Shown one piece after another: positions 7,923 to 17,813 of a stretch of 64,000 nt of DNA. The position numbers were made by a program, and so were the translations under genes. Every line of letters begins with the position of its first letter. Position 1 is the stretch's first letter. Source of the DNA: Halegenticoccus soli (lineage in GTDB: Archaea > Halobacteriota > Halobacteria > Halobacteriales > Haloferacaceae); the NCBI RefSeq assembly GCF_002844195.1, contig NZ_PEND01000003.1, positions 310,001 to 374,000 on the forward strand, in the 5' to 3' direction. The notes under the pieces were generated by a model. It did no database searches. It saw only the letters and a list, made by a program, of their open reading frames with translations, and had not been told where the DNA came from.

Positions 7923-8180
7923 GGGATCGGTCCTTTCTTGACATACTCGGCAAATGTAACTCGAGAGAAAAAAAAGTGCGTCCCGAGCCAAACTGGTCGA
8001 AGCCACCGCTCACTCATCGGTGGTGTCGAGTGCGTCCGGCGGTGCTCGCGGGTTGGCGAACCTCAAATCGAGACGGTCGGTTCGGCTCTCCATGCGGTGG
8101 CCTCCTACTGTCGGCTGTACGTCGACGACTGTGGTCGGTACCTCGGAATGCCAACGGTCCTGAAGCTACACCCGACAGTA

Positions 8181-8564
8181 TCAGCGGCTGCCGGAAAGCG
8201 ATCGCTTGGCCTCCACTGCCTCCCGAGCCGTCTCCGGGTCGCTGTCGACGTCAGCAAGCGCATCGACGGCCTTGAGTGTTCGGACCGCCTAGTCCAAGAA
8301 AGAGAGCACGTCATCCGGACACACGTAGAGCATGTATTCGTCGCCCAGCACCTCGACGATGTCGTCGGGGTCCAGTCCCTCGGTGCGGAGTTCGACTAGG
8401 TAGCGGACGAGTTGCCGCTCCGAGTAGCCTGTAGGAAGCTGCTCTTCATCCTCGCAGTCAAGGATGTTTGCCGCGAAGTCGGGGAAGCGGTCGCCCGTTG
8501 TGCCGTCGACCTTCGACAAACCCTCGTCGGAGTAGAGCGACTCGATGGTTGCGCCCTTGAGCAC
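8181..8564 (-). pseudogene. Hypothetical protein interrupted by TAG
   Basis: One minus-strand frame runs from a GTG at 8564 through ERQLVRYLVELRTEGLDPDDIVEVL and YMLYVCPDDVLSFLD, meets a TAG at 8289-8291, and continues in frame with AVRTLKAVDALADVDSDPET to a TGA at 8181. The part after the stop looks equally coding (helical, acidic), so this is probably one gene with a single nonsense change. The frame is also open upstream of 8564 without an ATG, so the 5' end may be missing too. Family not recognised. Confidence 0.5.
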
Positions 8565-9026
8565 CCCCTTTGGGATGGAGGTGGCGGGCTGCGAGACGAT
8601 TCGCCTACGATTCTTCAGGGAGCCTGTCGGTGATGGCCGCGGATTTCGTCTTCAACTACACGGGCAAAGGGGTCCCGTTCTCCCTCCAGGACGCCAATAC
8701 GGTGGCCTGCACCCGACGGACACCGACACGTACAGATACCCGTCATATCTCCCTCTGGAAAGCCCGAAAAGCACCAAGCTGAATAGATATGTACATCAAT
8801 TCACTGTCTCCGTTCACTCGGCAAAAGTGGCCTCTAAGCCACAGAACAAACGATTTATGATGCTCTCCACTCTGCTCTAGATAACAAGCAAAATGCATTC
8901 ACAGATCGGTACGTTGCCTTCTGCTGTTCGTCTAAGAGGTAGTTGAATCTTGTTTATCTCACAGTCCAGCACGTCGTTAAATCCAGTTCATGAAGCCCAG
9001 CACGGAAATCCTGTCCCCGAAAACCA
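8565..9026. other. Region without clear gene
   Basis: Open frames exist on the plus strand but their composition is not convincing. AT content rises near 8780-9000, ahead of the HTH gene. Confidence 0.4.
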
Positions 9027-9272
9027 ATGAGTCGTGTGGAATCAGTCTCTCCGGACGAAATTTCACCGATGGCTTGGCGACTTCTTCGGGTCGCCGCAGG
9101 ATACGAGCAACGAAGGGTCGAGCGGGAGATCAATGACCTCATGCAAGCGCACATCTCGATGTTAGAAAATGGAAACCGCGCTCTCTCGGAATCCCGACGA
9201 CGACTGCTATTCGAGCTCTATACCGCAGAACTCACCGAAGAACAGGTCCAAGCTATTGTTCTGAATTTTTAG
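9027..9272 (+). CDS. Small XRE-like HTH protein
   Basis: An 81-residue protein. Residues 15-70 (WRLLRVAAGYEQRRVEREIN, ISMLENGNRALS, RRRLLFELY) fit a Cro/XRE helix-turn-helix with the usual ISMLE-G-R recognition-helix pattern. It lies 74 bases upstream of the SLC13 gene on the same strand, so it is the nearest candidate for the factor that binds the GTATCAATGATAC palindrome at 9341 and 14987. That link is an inference. Confidence 0.65.
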   Translation: MSRVESVSPDEISPMAWRLLRVAAGYEQRRVEREINDLMQAHISMLENGNRALSESRRRLLFELYTAELTEEQVQAIVLNF

Positions 9273-9311
9273 TTTGATAATAGTAAATCAATATGTGGCA
9301 CTATACCAAGA

Positions 9312-9319
9312 TCTAATAA
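9312..9319 (+). promoter_or_regulatory. TATA box of dicarboxylate operon
   Basis: TCTAATAA lies about 28 bases before the ATG at 9347, consistent with a leaderless transcript. Confidence 0.5.
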
Positions 9320-9340
9320 CGGTGGTACAGAAATACGGGT

Positions 9341-9353
9341 GTATCAATGATAC
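9341..9353. promoter_or_regulatory. GTATCAATGATAC operator, SLC13 copy
   Basis: A 13-base hyphenated palindrome (GTATCA/TGATAC around one A) that overlaps the start codon of the SLC13 gene. An identical copy abuts the start of the UspA gene at 14986. A position between TATA box and start fits a repressor site. Confidence 0.65.
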
Positions 9354-10963
9354 AGCACCGTTTGACCGCAGTCCAGATGCAACTCGGTGAATTTTGCATT
9401 GCAGCTCTCGGAGCAGTGCTTATCGCGTTTGCGCCGACTCCAGAAGGACTCTCACTAGCTGGGCAGTATACGCTTGCAACGATGTTCTTCGCCGGATTGC
9501 TTTGGGTGACGGGGACGCTTCCACTTGCTGTTACTGCGCTTACGATTCCGGTTCTCCTCACTGGAACGGGTGTCTATGACGACATGGATACCGCACTCGT
9601 TGGGTTCGCCGATCACCTCATCTTTCTCTTCATGGCAGGATTCATGCTCGCAAATGCCGTTCAGAAGTACGATATCGACCGTCGTATCGCATTGTATACG
9701 ATGGCAAAAATGGGAAGTTCACCACGTCGTCTCATCGCGGCAATCATGATCTCTACCGCAGGGTTATCGATGTGGGTTTCGAACACGGCGACGACCGCGA
9801 TGATGACGCCGATCGCTGTTGGTGTCCTTTCGCAGGTTCTCAGCCGTGAAGAGGTACAATCGGTTGGGGAATCAACGCCCGAGAGTACTGGCTCAGGTAC
9901 GGTCGCAGATGGTGGTATAGGCACTACAGACGACTTCACCAACATGCAGATCGCGATGCTGCTCGGAACAGCATACGCTGCGAGCATCGGCGGTGTCGGG
10001 ACCATAATCGGCACGCCTCCGAACGCCGTTCTTGTCGGCCAACTCAACGCTACCCTGGGCTACGAGATTGGATTTGTCGATTGGCTGTTGATCGGTCTAC
10101 CAGTCGTCTTCATTACGCTTCCGCTCGTTTGGTATCTCCTTACCTACGTCCTCTATCCCCCACAGATATCGAACGTCGACGATGCACAAGAACAGGCGCG
10201 GGAGTACCTCGAAGAGGAGGACGAACTCGACTCGCGGGGGAAGCGAGTCGCAGTGATCTTCGGAGCCACTGCCGGACTCTGGGTACTGGGTGGACTCGGG
10301 AGTTTCTTGACTCCGTATCTGCCAGACGTGTGGATGAACACGCTCTTCGGCGGCGATGGGATGACCATCTTCGGCCTCGAAGGGCATCAGGGGCTTCTCT
10401 ACTACGTAATGGTTGGTGTCATGGCGATCCCTGCGCTCGTCCTGGCAGATACCATGGACTGGGACGAACTCGTCGATATCGACTGGGGGACGCTCCTCCT
10501 GTTCGGTGGGGGCATCGCGCTCGCGAAAGCACTCGCGGACACGGGAACCACAGAGTGGATCGCGAAGACGGTGTTCGGCGGACTTACCGGAACCCCCGTG
10601 ATACTCATCATCGCAGCCGTCGTGTTGCTCGTCGTCTTCTTGACAGAGATGACCTCGAACACGGCAACGACAAGCATCATCGTCCCGATCCTCATCGGCC
10701 TGGGAAGTGTCTTCGCAGCCACGCTCGGTCTCACGGACTTCAAAACGGCTATCTTCCTCGCTGTCTCCGGGACGATTGCCGCCAGTTTCGCGTTCGCGCT
10801 CCCGGTTGCGACACCACCGAACGCGATCGTATTCGGGAGTGGCTACATCAAACAGAGCCACATGCTGCGAACCGGGGTAATCCTCAACGTCATCATGACG
10901 GCAGTACTCACAGGTCTGATTTGGGGACTATTCAATTTCGTCTGGCCACACCTCCTCTGGTAG
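9347..10963 (+). CDS. SLC13/DASS-family dicarboxylate transporter
   Basis: A 538-residue, multi-helix sodium- or proton-coupled transporter. Both copies of the family signature are present: SNTATTAMM near residue 145 and SNTATTSII near residue 440, together with the paired substrate-site segments GTIIGTPPNAVLVG and ALPVATPPNAIVFGSG. Members carry succinate, malate, citrate or sulfate. The downstream malic enzyme makes C4-dicarboxylate (malate) the likely substrate. The start at 9347 is supported by a TATA box 28 bases upstream. It is the first gene of a three-gene operon; the next gene begins about 50 bases downstream. Confidence 0.88.
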   Translation: MIQHRLTAVQMQLGEFCIAALGAVLIAFAPTPEGLSLAGQYTLATMFFAGLLWVTGTLPLAVTALTIPVLLTGTGVYDDMDTALVGFADHLIFLFMAGFMLANAVQKYDIDRRIALYTMAKMGSSPRRLIAAIMISTAGLSMWVSNTATTAMMTPIAVGVLSQVLSREEVQSVGESTPESTGSGTVADGGIGTTDDFTNMQIAMLLGTAYAASIGGVGTIIGTPPNAVLVGQLNATLGYEIGFVDWLLIGLPVVFITLPLVWYLLTYVLYPPQISNVDDAQEQAREYLEEEDELDSRGKRVAVIFGATAGLWVLGGLGSFLTPYLPDVWMNTLFGGDGMTIFGLEGHQGLLYYVMVGVMAIPALVLADTMDWDELVDIDWGTLLLFGGGIALAKALADTGTTEWIAKTVFGGLTGTPVILIIAAVVLLVVFLTEMTSNTATTSIIVPILIGLGSVFAATLGLTDFKTAIFLAVSGTIAASFAFALPVATPPNAIVFGSGYIKQSHMLRTGVILNVIMTAVLTGLIWGLFNFVWPHLLW

Positions 10964-11012
10964 TACAGTGGTACTGTGGCCAGATAAACGGTTTATTCAT
11001 CCATTCCCCCTC

Positions 11013-12266
11013 ATGAAGCACACTCGAATTCTTTCGTTAGTTTTCTTCTGGCAACTCGCTGCGAGCATCTGCTACTACGCCGTGTTCGCCGCGACGCCGT
11101 TTCTCCGCGACGAGTTCGGGCTCACCGGAACGGCGGTTGGGTTCGTGGTGACGTCGCTCACGCTGGGCTATGCAGCGTTTTTACTCCCGCTTGGAGCACT
11201 CACCGACCGCTACGGCGAACACCGTATGCTCACCGTCGGTCTCGTCGGACTCGCCTTCGGGTCGTTCATCGTGCCGCATGCTGGGTCGTTCTCGGCACTG
11301 CTCGGCGCTGTTTTCGTCCTTGGTGCGCTGTACGGAACGGCGATGCCGGGCACGAACAAGGCAATTTTTGGGAACGTTTCGACCAGCCGTCAAAACCTCG
11401 CTACAGGTATCAAACAAGTCGGCGTCACTGCTGGGAGCGGAGTCAGCGCTGTTCTCGTGACGAAGGTCGCTGATCTCGTCTCATGGGAAGTTGGGTTCTA
11501 CGTCGCCTCAGTACTCGGAATCGCTATCGCCCTCGTCTTTGCCGTCACCTACAATCCCACGGAGAGCGAGGGTCACGCAGAGTTTCCAAACTTCCGAGTT
11601 CTTCTTCGGAACCGACCGTATCGGTCACTCTGTATCGCAGGGTGGTTCCTAGGTGCTGCCCTCTTTACCACTGTTGGATACACGATAATCTACCTGGACG
11701 AGGCCGTCGGCATATCGGTTGCGGTCAGCGGACTCGTTCTTGCCGGTCTTCAGGTCTCTGGAAGTGCCGGTCGGATACTCTCAGGGTGGTTGAGTGATAC
11801 GCTCCCGGGTGAGCCACGTCGGCGCATCGGATTGATTCTCGTCAGTCAGGCCCTCGCGAGCGCAGGTCTGTTCATCGTCGTCGCGTTCGTCGACGGTACG
11901 GTGGCAGCGACAGTGGCTTTCATCACACTGGGGTTCTTCGTTCTCGGTTTCACCGGGGTATACTATTCATGTCTCGCGACGCTCGTATCGAACGACGAGA
12001 TGGGTGGTGCGACCGCCGGTGGACAGTTGGCACTCACGTCGGGGGCACTGCTCGCACCACCGACCTTCGGATTTCTCGCCGAGACTGTCGGATACCGAGA
12101 AAGTTGGCTGCTACTCGCAGGACTAACGCTTCTCTCGGTGGGATTCATTATCCGCGTGATTACGACGCCAGCACCGGAAGCGAATCAACGGAGCGAGACA
12201 GCTAGTGCTGGCCTCGCTGACAAACGAAGAGGCTGCCAATCGCAACAACGAAGTGATAATCAATGA
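11013..12266 (+). CDS. MFS transporter
   Basis: A major facilitator superfamily protein of about 417 residues with 12 predicted helices. The loop between helices 2 and 3 carries the family motif in form [16 protein letters not shown] 11013 ([12 protein letters not shown]) is preferred to a GTG at 10968 because the first helix then begins at once. Its stop overlaps the malic enzyme start (ATGA at 12263), so the two are translated together, and its substrate is probably an organic acid. A truncated paralogue (first two helices) lies at 6959-7132. Confidence 0.85.
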   Translation: MKHTRILSLVFFWQLAASICYYAVFAATPFLRDEFGLTGTAVGFVVTSLTLGYAAFLLPLGALTDRYGEHRMLTVGLVGLAFGSFIVPHAGSFSALLGAVFVLGALYGTAMPGTNKAIFGNVSTSRQNLATGIKQVGVTAGSGVSAVLVTKVADLVSWEVGFYVASVLGIAIALVFAVTYNPTESEGHAEFPNFRVLLRNRPYRSLCIAGWFLGAALFTTVGYTIIYLDEAVGISVAVSGLVLAGLQVSGSAGRILSGWLSDTLPGEPRRRIGLILVSQALASAGLFIVVAFVDGTVAATVAFITLGFFVLGFTGVYYSCLATLVSNDEMGGATAGGQLALTSGALLAPPTFGFLAETVGYRESWLLLAGLTLLSVGFIIRVITTPAPEANQRSETASAGLADKRRGCQSQQRSDNQ

Positions 12267-14515
12267 CACTTGAAGACGACGCACGAGAGTATCACCGGCG
12301 TTCTCCGTCGGGCAAGGTAGAGATATCGACGACGAAGTCGACGAACACCCAGCGTGACCTCTCGCTGGCGTACTCACCGGGGGTCGCAGTACCGTGTCGC
12401 GACATCGCCGAGGACTCCGAACAGGCGTACGACTACACCGTGAAGGGGAACCTCGTCGGCGTCGTCTCGAACGGGTCGGCCGTTCTGGGCCTCGGTGACA
12501 TCGGCGCACAAGCCTCGAAGCCGGTGATGGAGGGAAAAGGCGTTCTGTTCAAGCGCTTCGCGGACATCGACGTGTTCGACGTCGAACTCGACCTCGACGA
12601 CCCCGCCGCGTTCACGCAGGCCGTCGCGGCGATGGAACCAACGTTCGGTGGCATCAACCTCGAAGACATCAAATCACCCGAATGTTTCGCGATCGAGTCG
12701 GATCTCTCGGAGCAGATGGACATCCCCGTGTTCCACGACGACCAGCACGGGACGGCCATCATCTCCGGTGCCGCACTCGTCAACGCCGTCGACATCGTCG
12801 GGAAAGAACTCTCAGACATCCAAGTCACCTTCGCGGGTGCGGGCGCGGCGGCGACGGCGACCGCCCGATTCTACGTCTCGCTCGGTATTCCTCGGGAGAA
12901 CATCACGATGTGCGATATCGACGGTATCCTCTCGGAGGCTCGTGCTGAGGCCGGTGACCTCAACGAGTTCACCGAACCGTTCGCCCGTGGGAAGGACGAT
13001 GGCGAACTCGAAGACGCGATGGAAGACGCAGACGTGTTCGTCGGCCTCTCTGTCGGCGATATTGTCAGCCAACAGATGGTTCGGTCGATGGCCGCAGATC
13101 CAATCATCTTCGCGATGGCGAACCCCGACCCCGAGGTCACCTACGAGGACGCGAAGGAGGCCCGCGACGATACGGTCATCATGGCGACGGGCCGGTCGGA
13201 CTACCCCAACCAGGTGAACAACGTCCTCGGATTCCCGTTCATCTTCCGCGGGGCACTCGACGTGCGGGCGACCGAAATCAACGAAGGGATGAAACTTGCC
13301 GCCGCCGACGCGCTTGCCGACCTCGCCCGCGAGGACGTTCCCGACGCCGTCGTCAAGGCCTATGACGACGAACCGCTCCAGTTCGGTCCCGACTATCTCA
13401 TCCCAAAACCGCTCGACCAACGCGTCCTCTACGAGGTGGCGCCCGCCGTCGCGCGGGCAGCAATTGAGAGCGGCGCAGCCAGAAAGAAGCTCGACCTCGA
13501 CGAGTACCGCGAAGAACTCGAAGCGCGGCTTGGGAAGTCTCGCGAGATGATGCGCGTCGTCATGAACAAGGCGAAATCGAACCCGAAGCGCGTTGCGCTC
13601 GCCGAGGGGGAAGACGAGAAGATGATACGCGCAGCGAACCAACTCGTCGAAGACGATATCGCTGAACCCGTTCTCATTGGTCGGACTGACCGCATACTAC
13701 AGAAAGCCGAAGAGCTGGGGCTGGACTTCGACCCGATTATCGTGAACCCGCGCGAGGGAGAGTGGACCCACTACGTCGATTACCTGTACGAGCGCCGGCA
13801 ACGCAAAGGACTCACACGGACGGAAGTCAGTGAACTCATTTGGCAGGACTCGAATTACTTCGCCAGCGTGATGGTGGAGATGGACGACGCCGACGCGATG
13901 CTCACTGGGCTGACGAACCACTACCCGTCGGCGCTCCGTCCACCCCTGCAAGTCATCGGCACGGCCGAGGACGCAGACTACGCCGCCGGCGTCTACATGC
14001 TGACGTTCAGGAGCCGCGTCATCTTCTGTGCGGACGCGACAGTCAACCTCGACCCCGACGAGGAGGTACTCGCCGAAGTGACGAAGCACACCGCCGAACT
14101 GGCCCGGAGCTTCAACGTCGACCCGCGTGCGGCGCTCCTGTCATACTCGGACTTCGGCAGCGTCACGAACGAGGGCACCCGCAAGCCACGAGATGCGGTG
14201 AGTCTCCTCCACGACGACCCCGAAGTCGACTTCCCAGTCGATGGGGAGATGCAAGCCGACACTGCTCTCGTCGAGGAGATGCTGACCGAGACCTACGAGT
14301 TCTCCGAACTCGACGGCCCGGCGAACGTGCTCGTCTTCCCGAACCTCGAAGCGGGCAACATCGGCTACAAGCTCCTGCAGCGGCTCGGCGGCGCGGAGGC
14401 CATCGGGCCGATGCTCGTCGGCATGGACAAGCCCGTCTACGTCCTCCAGCGCGGTGACGAAGTCAAGGATATCGTCAATCTAGCTAGCGTCGCTGTCGTC
14501 GACGCACAAAAATAA
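12263..14515 (+). CDS. maeB: NAD(P)-dependent malic enzyme with phosphotransacetylase-like domain
   Basis: A 750-residue MaeB-type enzyme that decarboxylates malate to pyruvate with reduction of NAD(P). Residues 1 to about 420 form the malic enzyme part: [12 protein letters not shown], the metal-site segment [13 protein letters not shown], the nucleotide-binding [14 protein letters not shown] and the [11 protein letters not shown] loop. Residues 430-750 form the phosphotransacetylase-like domain ([44 protein letters not shown]), which in bacterial MaeB acts as an acetyl-CoA-sensing regulatory domain. It is the last gene of the operon with the two transporters, so imported C4 acids can enter metabolism as pyruvate. 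Confidence 0.95.
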   Translation: MTLEDDAREYHRRSPSGKVEISTTKSTNTQRDLSLAYSPGVAVPCRDIAEDSEQAYDYTVKGNLVGVVSNGSAVLGLGDIGAQASKPVMEGKGVLFKRFADIDVFDVELDLDDPAAFTQAVAAMEPTFGGINLEDIKSPECFAIESDLSEQMDIPVFHDDQHGTAIISGAALVNAVDIVGKELSDIQVTFAGAGAAATATARFYVSLGIPRENITMCDIDGILSEARAEAGDLNEFTEPFARGKDDGELEDAMEDADVFVGLSVGDIVSQQMVRSMAADPIIFAMANPDPEVTYEDAKEARDDTVIMATGRSDYPNQVNNVLGFPFIFRGALDVRATEINEGMKLAAADALADLAREDVPDAVVKAYDDEPLQFGPDYLIPKPLDQRVLYEVAPAVARAAIESGAARKKLDLDEYREELEARLGKSREMMRVVMNKAKSNPKRVALAEGEDEKMIRAANQLVEDDIAEPVLIGRTDRILQKAEELGLDFDPIIVNPREGEWTHYVDYLYERRQRKGLTRTEVSELIWQDSNYFASVMVEMDDADAMLTGLTNHYPSALRPPLQVIGTAEDADYAAGVYMLTFRSRVIFCADATVNLDPDEEVLAEVTKHTAELARSFNVDPRAALLSYSDFGSVTNEGTRKPRDAVSLLHDDPEVDFPVDGEMQADTALVEEMLTETYEFSELDGPANVLVFPNLEAGNIGYKLLQRLGGAEAIGPMLVGMDKPVYVLQRGDEVKDIVNLASVAVVDAQK

Positions 14516-14542
14516 CAAACTGCGAGAGACGATGTACGACGC

Positions 14543-14986
14543 TTATTCCTGCCGGACAAACACTACTGGGCAGGGTGCAGAGAGGAGAACCTCTTGGGCT
14601 GTCGAACCGAAAACCGCCTTTCCAGTAGGCGACCGTTGTTGACCGCCGATAATAACGAGATCGACGTCCGCAGCAAGGTCGAGGATGCTGCTAGTGTGTG
14701 GTCCAACGGCGGTGCGGAGCTCGTAGTCGAGTTCCGTAGCGTCCAGGTAATCTACAATCGTCCTGAGCGTCCCATGCTGGCTCGCTATCTCCTCGGCCGG
14801 TACGTCAGACAAGTCACTAACGCCAAGGCTCTTCGTGGTAGCATCGTATTCGTCTTCTGTAAACACTTGGGCGACAAGAGTTCGAGCGTTGGCTGGTCCT
14901 GCAATATCGGCTGTTGTCCGTGCAAGTTGCTTTCCATACCCTTCGTTTCCAGGTCTAACTACAAGCAAGACTGTTTTGAGCCCCAT
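14543..14986 (-). CDS. Universal stress protein, UspA family
   Basis: A 147-residue single-domain UspA protein ([56 protein letters not shown]). The G-X2-R/S-X9-G(S/T) nucleotide-binding loop is present as [16 protein letters not shown]. It is convergent with the malic enzyme gene. The palindrome GTATCAATGATAC touches its start codon and a TATA box lies at 15011-15020, so it is very likely controlled by the same factor as the dicarboxylate operon. Confidence 0.88.
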   Translation of the reverse strand: MGLKTVLLVVRPGNEGYGKQLARTTADIAGPANARTLVAQVFTEDEYDATTKSLGVSDLSDVPAEEIASQHGTLRTIVDYLDATELDYELRTAVGPHTSSILDLAADVDLVIIGGQQRSPTGKAVFGSTAQEVLLSAPCPVVFVRQE

Positions 14987-14999
14987 GTATCAATGATAC
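14987..14999. promoter_or_regulatory. GTATCAATGATAC operator, UspA copy
   Basis: Identical 13-base palindrome to 9341-9353, directly upstream of the UspA ATG and downstream of its TATA box. Confidence 0.65.
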
Positions 15000-15010
15000 G
15001 GCCGCTCGGT

Positions 15011-15022
15011 ATTAAATTTATA
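15011..15022 (-). promoter_or_regulatory. TATA box of UspA gene
   Basis: Minus-strand GTATAAATTTAAT centred about 28 bases before the ATG at 14986, a leaderless arrangement. Confidence 0.5.
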
Positions 15023-15317
15023 CCACATGAACAATTGGTAGAGACCGACACCAGGCGTCAATCCGGGGAGCTAGCAGCGGATGTCTTAGATGTCTATTAA
15101 CATCCATGTATACTGGTTTGTGATAACGAGTGGAAATAAAGATCAAGAATTCCTGTTTACCATCCCGCCTGAGAAAGCACGTTCCTTGCCCGTTCGCTCC
15201 TCAATGCGGCCGACCAGGCTGAAAGGAATTGGAAGCACGGACTTTGAGCAGCCGAAGCACGTCGCTCGGCGATTGAAGTAGTCTCTTGTGGGGTGATGGG
15301 GGGTAACGGGACCTCTC

Positions 15318-15602
15318 CTACTGAGAGAGCTGTGGCGTTTCTTTCTGACTCCACTCAATCCACTCATCTAGCGCATCCTGGCCCTGCTCAGTGATCTCAT
15401 AGGAGTTCGTCCGGCGGTCGAGCCTTCCTTTCTCAACGTAGTCCTGCTGGACGAGCGTATCTAAGTTGGGGTACAACCGCCCGTGGTTGATCTCGTCTTC
15501 GTACACCTGTTCAATCTCCTCTTTGATGTCTTGGCCTGATGGTTGATCAAAACGTCTGATCACGACCAAGAGGTCACGCTGGAAGCCACTCAAGTCGAAC
15601 AT
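15318..15602 (-). CDS. PadR-family transcription regulator
   Basis: A 94-residue winged-helix protein: FDLSGFQRDLLVVIRRFDQPSGQDIKEEIE (helices 1-3), HGRLYPNLDTLVQQDYVEKGRLDRRTNSYEIT (wing). This is the common short haloarchaeal PadR. It stands alone. The region upstream includes CTATAGAGTC near the start. A truncated relative, opening with the same DLSGFQRDLL, lies at 37498-37662. Confidence 0.85.
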   Translation of the reverse strand: MFDLSGFQRDLLVVIRRFDQPSGQDIKEEIEQVYEDEINHGRLYPNLDTLVQQDYVEKGRLDRRTNSYEITEQGQDALDEWIEWSQKETPQLSQ

Positions 15603-15797
15603 ACAACTATAGAGTCAATCGACTTCACCATTGTTATTCATGTATGTCACGTTGTAACGAAACCCTACTGCGTAGGTACGCCTTTGATTAGATCGACACC
15701 ACTCCAATAGTTGCAAAAACGGTACACCCGAGGAATATAGACCCAATCCTTACCACCGAGAAGACTCACGGACTGACCGTGAGGTACCACCGTTACC

Positions 15798-16331
15798 TTA
15801 GTGAGCCGGTCCGTCGGCTGGTGCGACCATATCCTCAATACGGAGGATAAGGATGTTGCTGGTGTCATCGATTCCGTCAATCGTGCCTTCCACGACGAGT
15901 TTTGACAGCGGTGTTGGACCGACTGTCACCGCATCCCCTTCGTCAAAGTCGTGGAGAGAGCCTTGGACGTGGATTTCAGCCCGACATTGTTCAGGGTGAT
16001 GGACGCTCGAGAGGTCCACCTCCTGAACGTTCGCGCCCTCAACTGGCTCGTCGTTGTGAACCAGCGGAACTGATGCAGGCTCGTCCATCTGATCGATGTC
16101 GAGCGCCTCATATGCGTTCGTGGTCGGCTTGTAGCCACCCTTCGGACCAGGTACCCCTTCGACCAGTTGCAAGGCCTTGAGACTCTGCATCTGATTGCGG
16201 ATAGTGCCTGGGTTTCGGTTCACCTCCTCGGCAATGTCTTCACCCTTCACTGCGTTCTCGGTCTGGCGAGAGAGGTTGATGAGGGCGGTGAGTATCATCC
16301 GTTGGCTCGGCGTCAGATCGATTGATGACAT
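15798..16331 (-). CDS. Winged-helix regulator with C-terminal beta domain
   Basis: A 177-residue regulator. Residues 1-70 are a winged helix (LTPSQRMILTALINLSRQ, EDIAEEVNRNPGTIRNQMQSLKALQLVEGVPGPKGGYKPT) of the Rrf2/MarR-like type. Residues 110-177 are a beta-rich domain (CRAEIHVQGSLHDFDEGDAVTVGPTPLSKLVVEGTIDGID) resembling PilZ-like barrels. Many haloarchaea encode this arrangement; the ligand is unknown. A TTTATACC box about 28 bases upstream of the ATG supports the start. Confidence 0.75.
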   Translation of the reverse strand: MSSIDLTPSQRMILTALINLSRQTENAVKGEDIAEEVNRNPGTIRNQMQSLKALQLVEGVPGPKGGYKPTTNAYEALDIDQMDEPASVPLVHNDEPVEGANVQEVDLSSVHHPEQCRAEIHVQGSLHDFDEGDAVTVGPTPLSKLVVEGTIDGIDDTSNILILRIEDMVAPADGPAH

Positions 16332-16421
16332 AGGAAGGTATCACCGAGTAAGTGGTATAAATCCCAAGGGTACATTTTTGGGTTCCTGATTGTCAAACGA
16401 GTTCTCTATCGAAGAGGAGGT

Positions 16422-16628
16422 GTGCTATGGTTTCGTACACGAGAAGATGAGATGCCGTGTTTCCGGTGTGGTTTCAGTACCCTCGGGGCTGGTCGTTCCA
16501 CCCGCGAAATTCACGACGAGATCACCGTCGACGTAGACGGCCAGTTGGGCGCCGTGATGCAACCCGACGTCGAGGTGTCGATCGAACACTGCTGTGAGTC
16601 GTTGTCGGCCGCTATTAGTAATCTGTGA
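16422..16628 (+). CDS. Hypothetical small protein (doubtful)
   Basis: A 68-residue open frame ending EITVDVDGQLGAVMQPDVEVSIEHCCESLSAAISNL. The acidic, strand-rich second half looks haloarchaeal, but no family is recognised and the start is uncertain. Confidence 0.3.
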   Translation: MLWFRTREDEMPCFRCGFSTLGAGRSTREIHDEITVDVDGQLGAVMQPDVEVSIEHCCESLSAAISNL

Positions 16629-17015
16629 TATACTTTTTACTTGATATCTATCTCACGATAGCTGTTTGGCTCGAAATATAAGATGCGAACATTCACTGCA
16701 GGCGATTGATTCTTGTTCTACTCTCGGCTGAATTAGCATGAGAGCACTGCTTAGTTAAGCCGACTCGGGCGTCTGTAAGTGGTTGAACATCTGGGCGGTT
16801 ATCAGTCTCACCAGCAGATTCAGTTCGGTTGTCTACGGTGCCGGTAGGTGCTCACGCCCCTAATCGACGCATCGTAAGCCCCTCCCTGATAAGGGAGCTC
16901 CTCTTTTTCCGGACGCCCGGCTCTGGCGCTTATTTAGACAGTGCCAATCGGTATTCTAGGACACGCTTCGAGGGAAAGGAAGAGGGATGGAGAATCACTA
17001 TGCTCACATATCAGA
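16629..17015. other. Intergenic region
   Basis: Relatively AT-rich in its first half; no gene or strong repeat recognised. Confidence 0.4.
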
Positions 17016-17540
17016 TTAATCATCGGTTTGGTTACGTGGCCCTGTGTCTGTTTCAACACCTTTCAAATCTCGACATAGCCCCGCCTGAATGTCTGTCTTT
17101 ATCACATCGACATCGCCGACCGCAACGGTCAACACGGGAATCGGTGAGCACCGGACGACTTTTTCGGCGACGCTCCCCAGGAGATACCGTTCGTAGCCGG
17201 TCCGACCGTGAGTTCCCATGACGATGAGCTCGATGTCATTGTCGACCGCATAGGCAAGGATCGCAGCGCTCGGATCTCCACGACGAACCTCGCGGACAAC
17301 GGAGAGGCCGGCGTTAAGCGCCCGTTCTGCGACAGCCTTCGTCGCCATGTGACCGTCCTCTTCGAGCGTCTCCCGGAGTTGATCACGCATCTCGTCAGGA
17401 ATCGTCAGATACGCCCGTTCGTCCACAACGTGGAGCGTATGGACTGTTGCAGCACAGAGTTCGGCGAGTTCGAGACCCTGTGTCACTACCGTCTCCATCT
17501 CTCGTCCCCCGTCAGTTGGGAGCAGGATAGATTCGTACAT
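17016..17540 (-). CDS. Universal stress protein, UspA family
   Basis: A 174-residue UspA protein (YESILLPTDGG, IELIVMGTHGRTGYERYLLGSVAEKVVRCSPIPVLTV). The full ATP-binding loop G-X2-G-X9-G-S is present (GTHGRTGYERYLLGS), so this member probably binds ATP. The C-terminal extension of about 25 polar residues is not part of the fold. It is upstream of the urea-transport genes but 220 bases away with a small doubtful ORF between. Confidence 0.9.
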   Translation of the reverse strand: MYESILLPTDGGREMETVVTQGLELAELCAATVHTLHVVDERAYLTIPDEMRDQLRETLEEDGHMATKAVAERALNAGLSVVREVRRGDPSAAILAYAVDNDIELIVMGTHGRTGYERYLLGSVAEKVVRCSPIPVLTVAVGDVDVIKTDIQAGLCRDLKGVETDTGPRNQTDD

Positions 17541-17600
17541 GATTATTGAATATCGTCATCCATAACAACGTTTTCTATGAATCCAAACCTCTTCCGAGCC

Positions 17601-17783
17601 TCAGGAAGACTGCTCAGTGACTGATCGATCTTCCTCAAATGGCTGGTAACGCCACCGTCTTGGATCCAGCGGTACAGTTAATGTAGTGTAGAGCAAGTGG
17701 CTCGCAGGACGGCCAGCATCTACGGGTTCTGCTGCCTCGTCTCGGTAATCGAAGCGAAAAAGCAGGCAACCAAACCAGGCCAT
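17601..17783 (-). CDS. Hypothetical 60-residue protein (doubtful)
   Basis: Open frame MAWFGCLLFRFDYRDEAAEP... between the UspA and urtE genes. No family recognised and no clear promoter. Confidence 0.25.
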   Translation of the reverse strand: MAWFGCLLFRFDYRDEAAEPVDAGRPASHLLYTTLTVPLDPRRWRYQPFEEDRSVTEQSS

Positions 17784-17813
17784 CTACAGATACACGCGTT
17801 TTCTTTCGCTTAA

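Noticed and set aside
10097-10861. 254-residue minus-strand frame
   Set aside because: Antisense of the SLC13 gene, with low-complexity Glu/Arg composition and no domain.
12812-13642. 276-residue minus-strand frame
   Set aside because: Antisense of the malic enzyme gene, which has clear domains and codon use.
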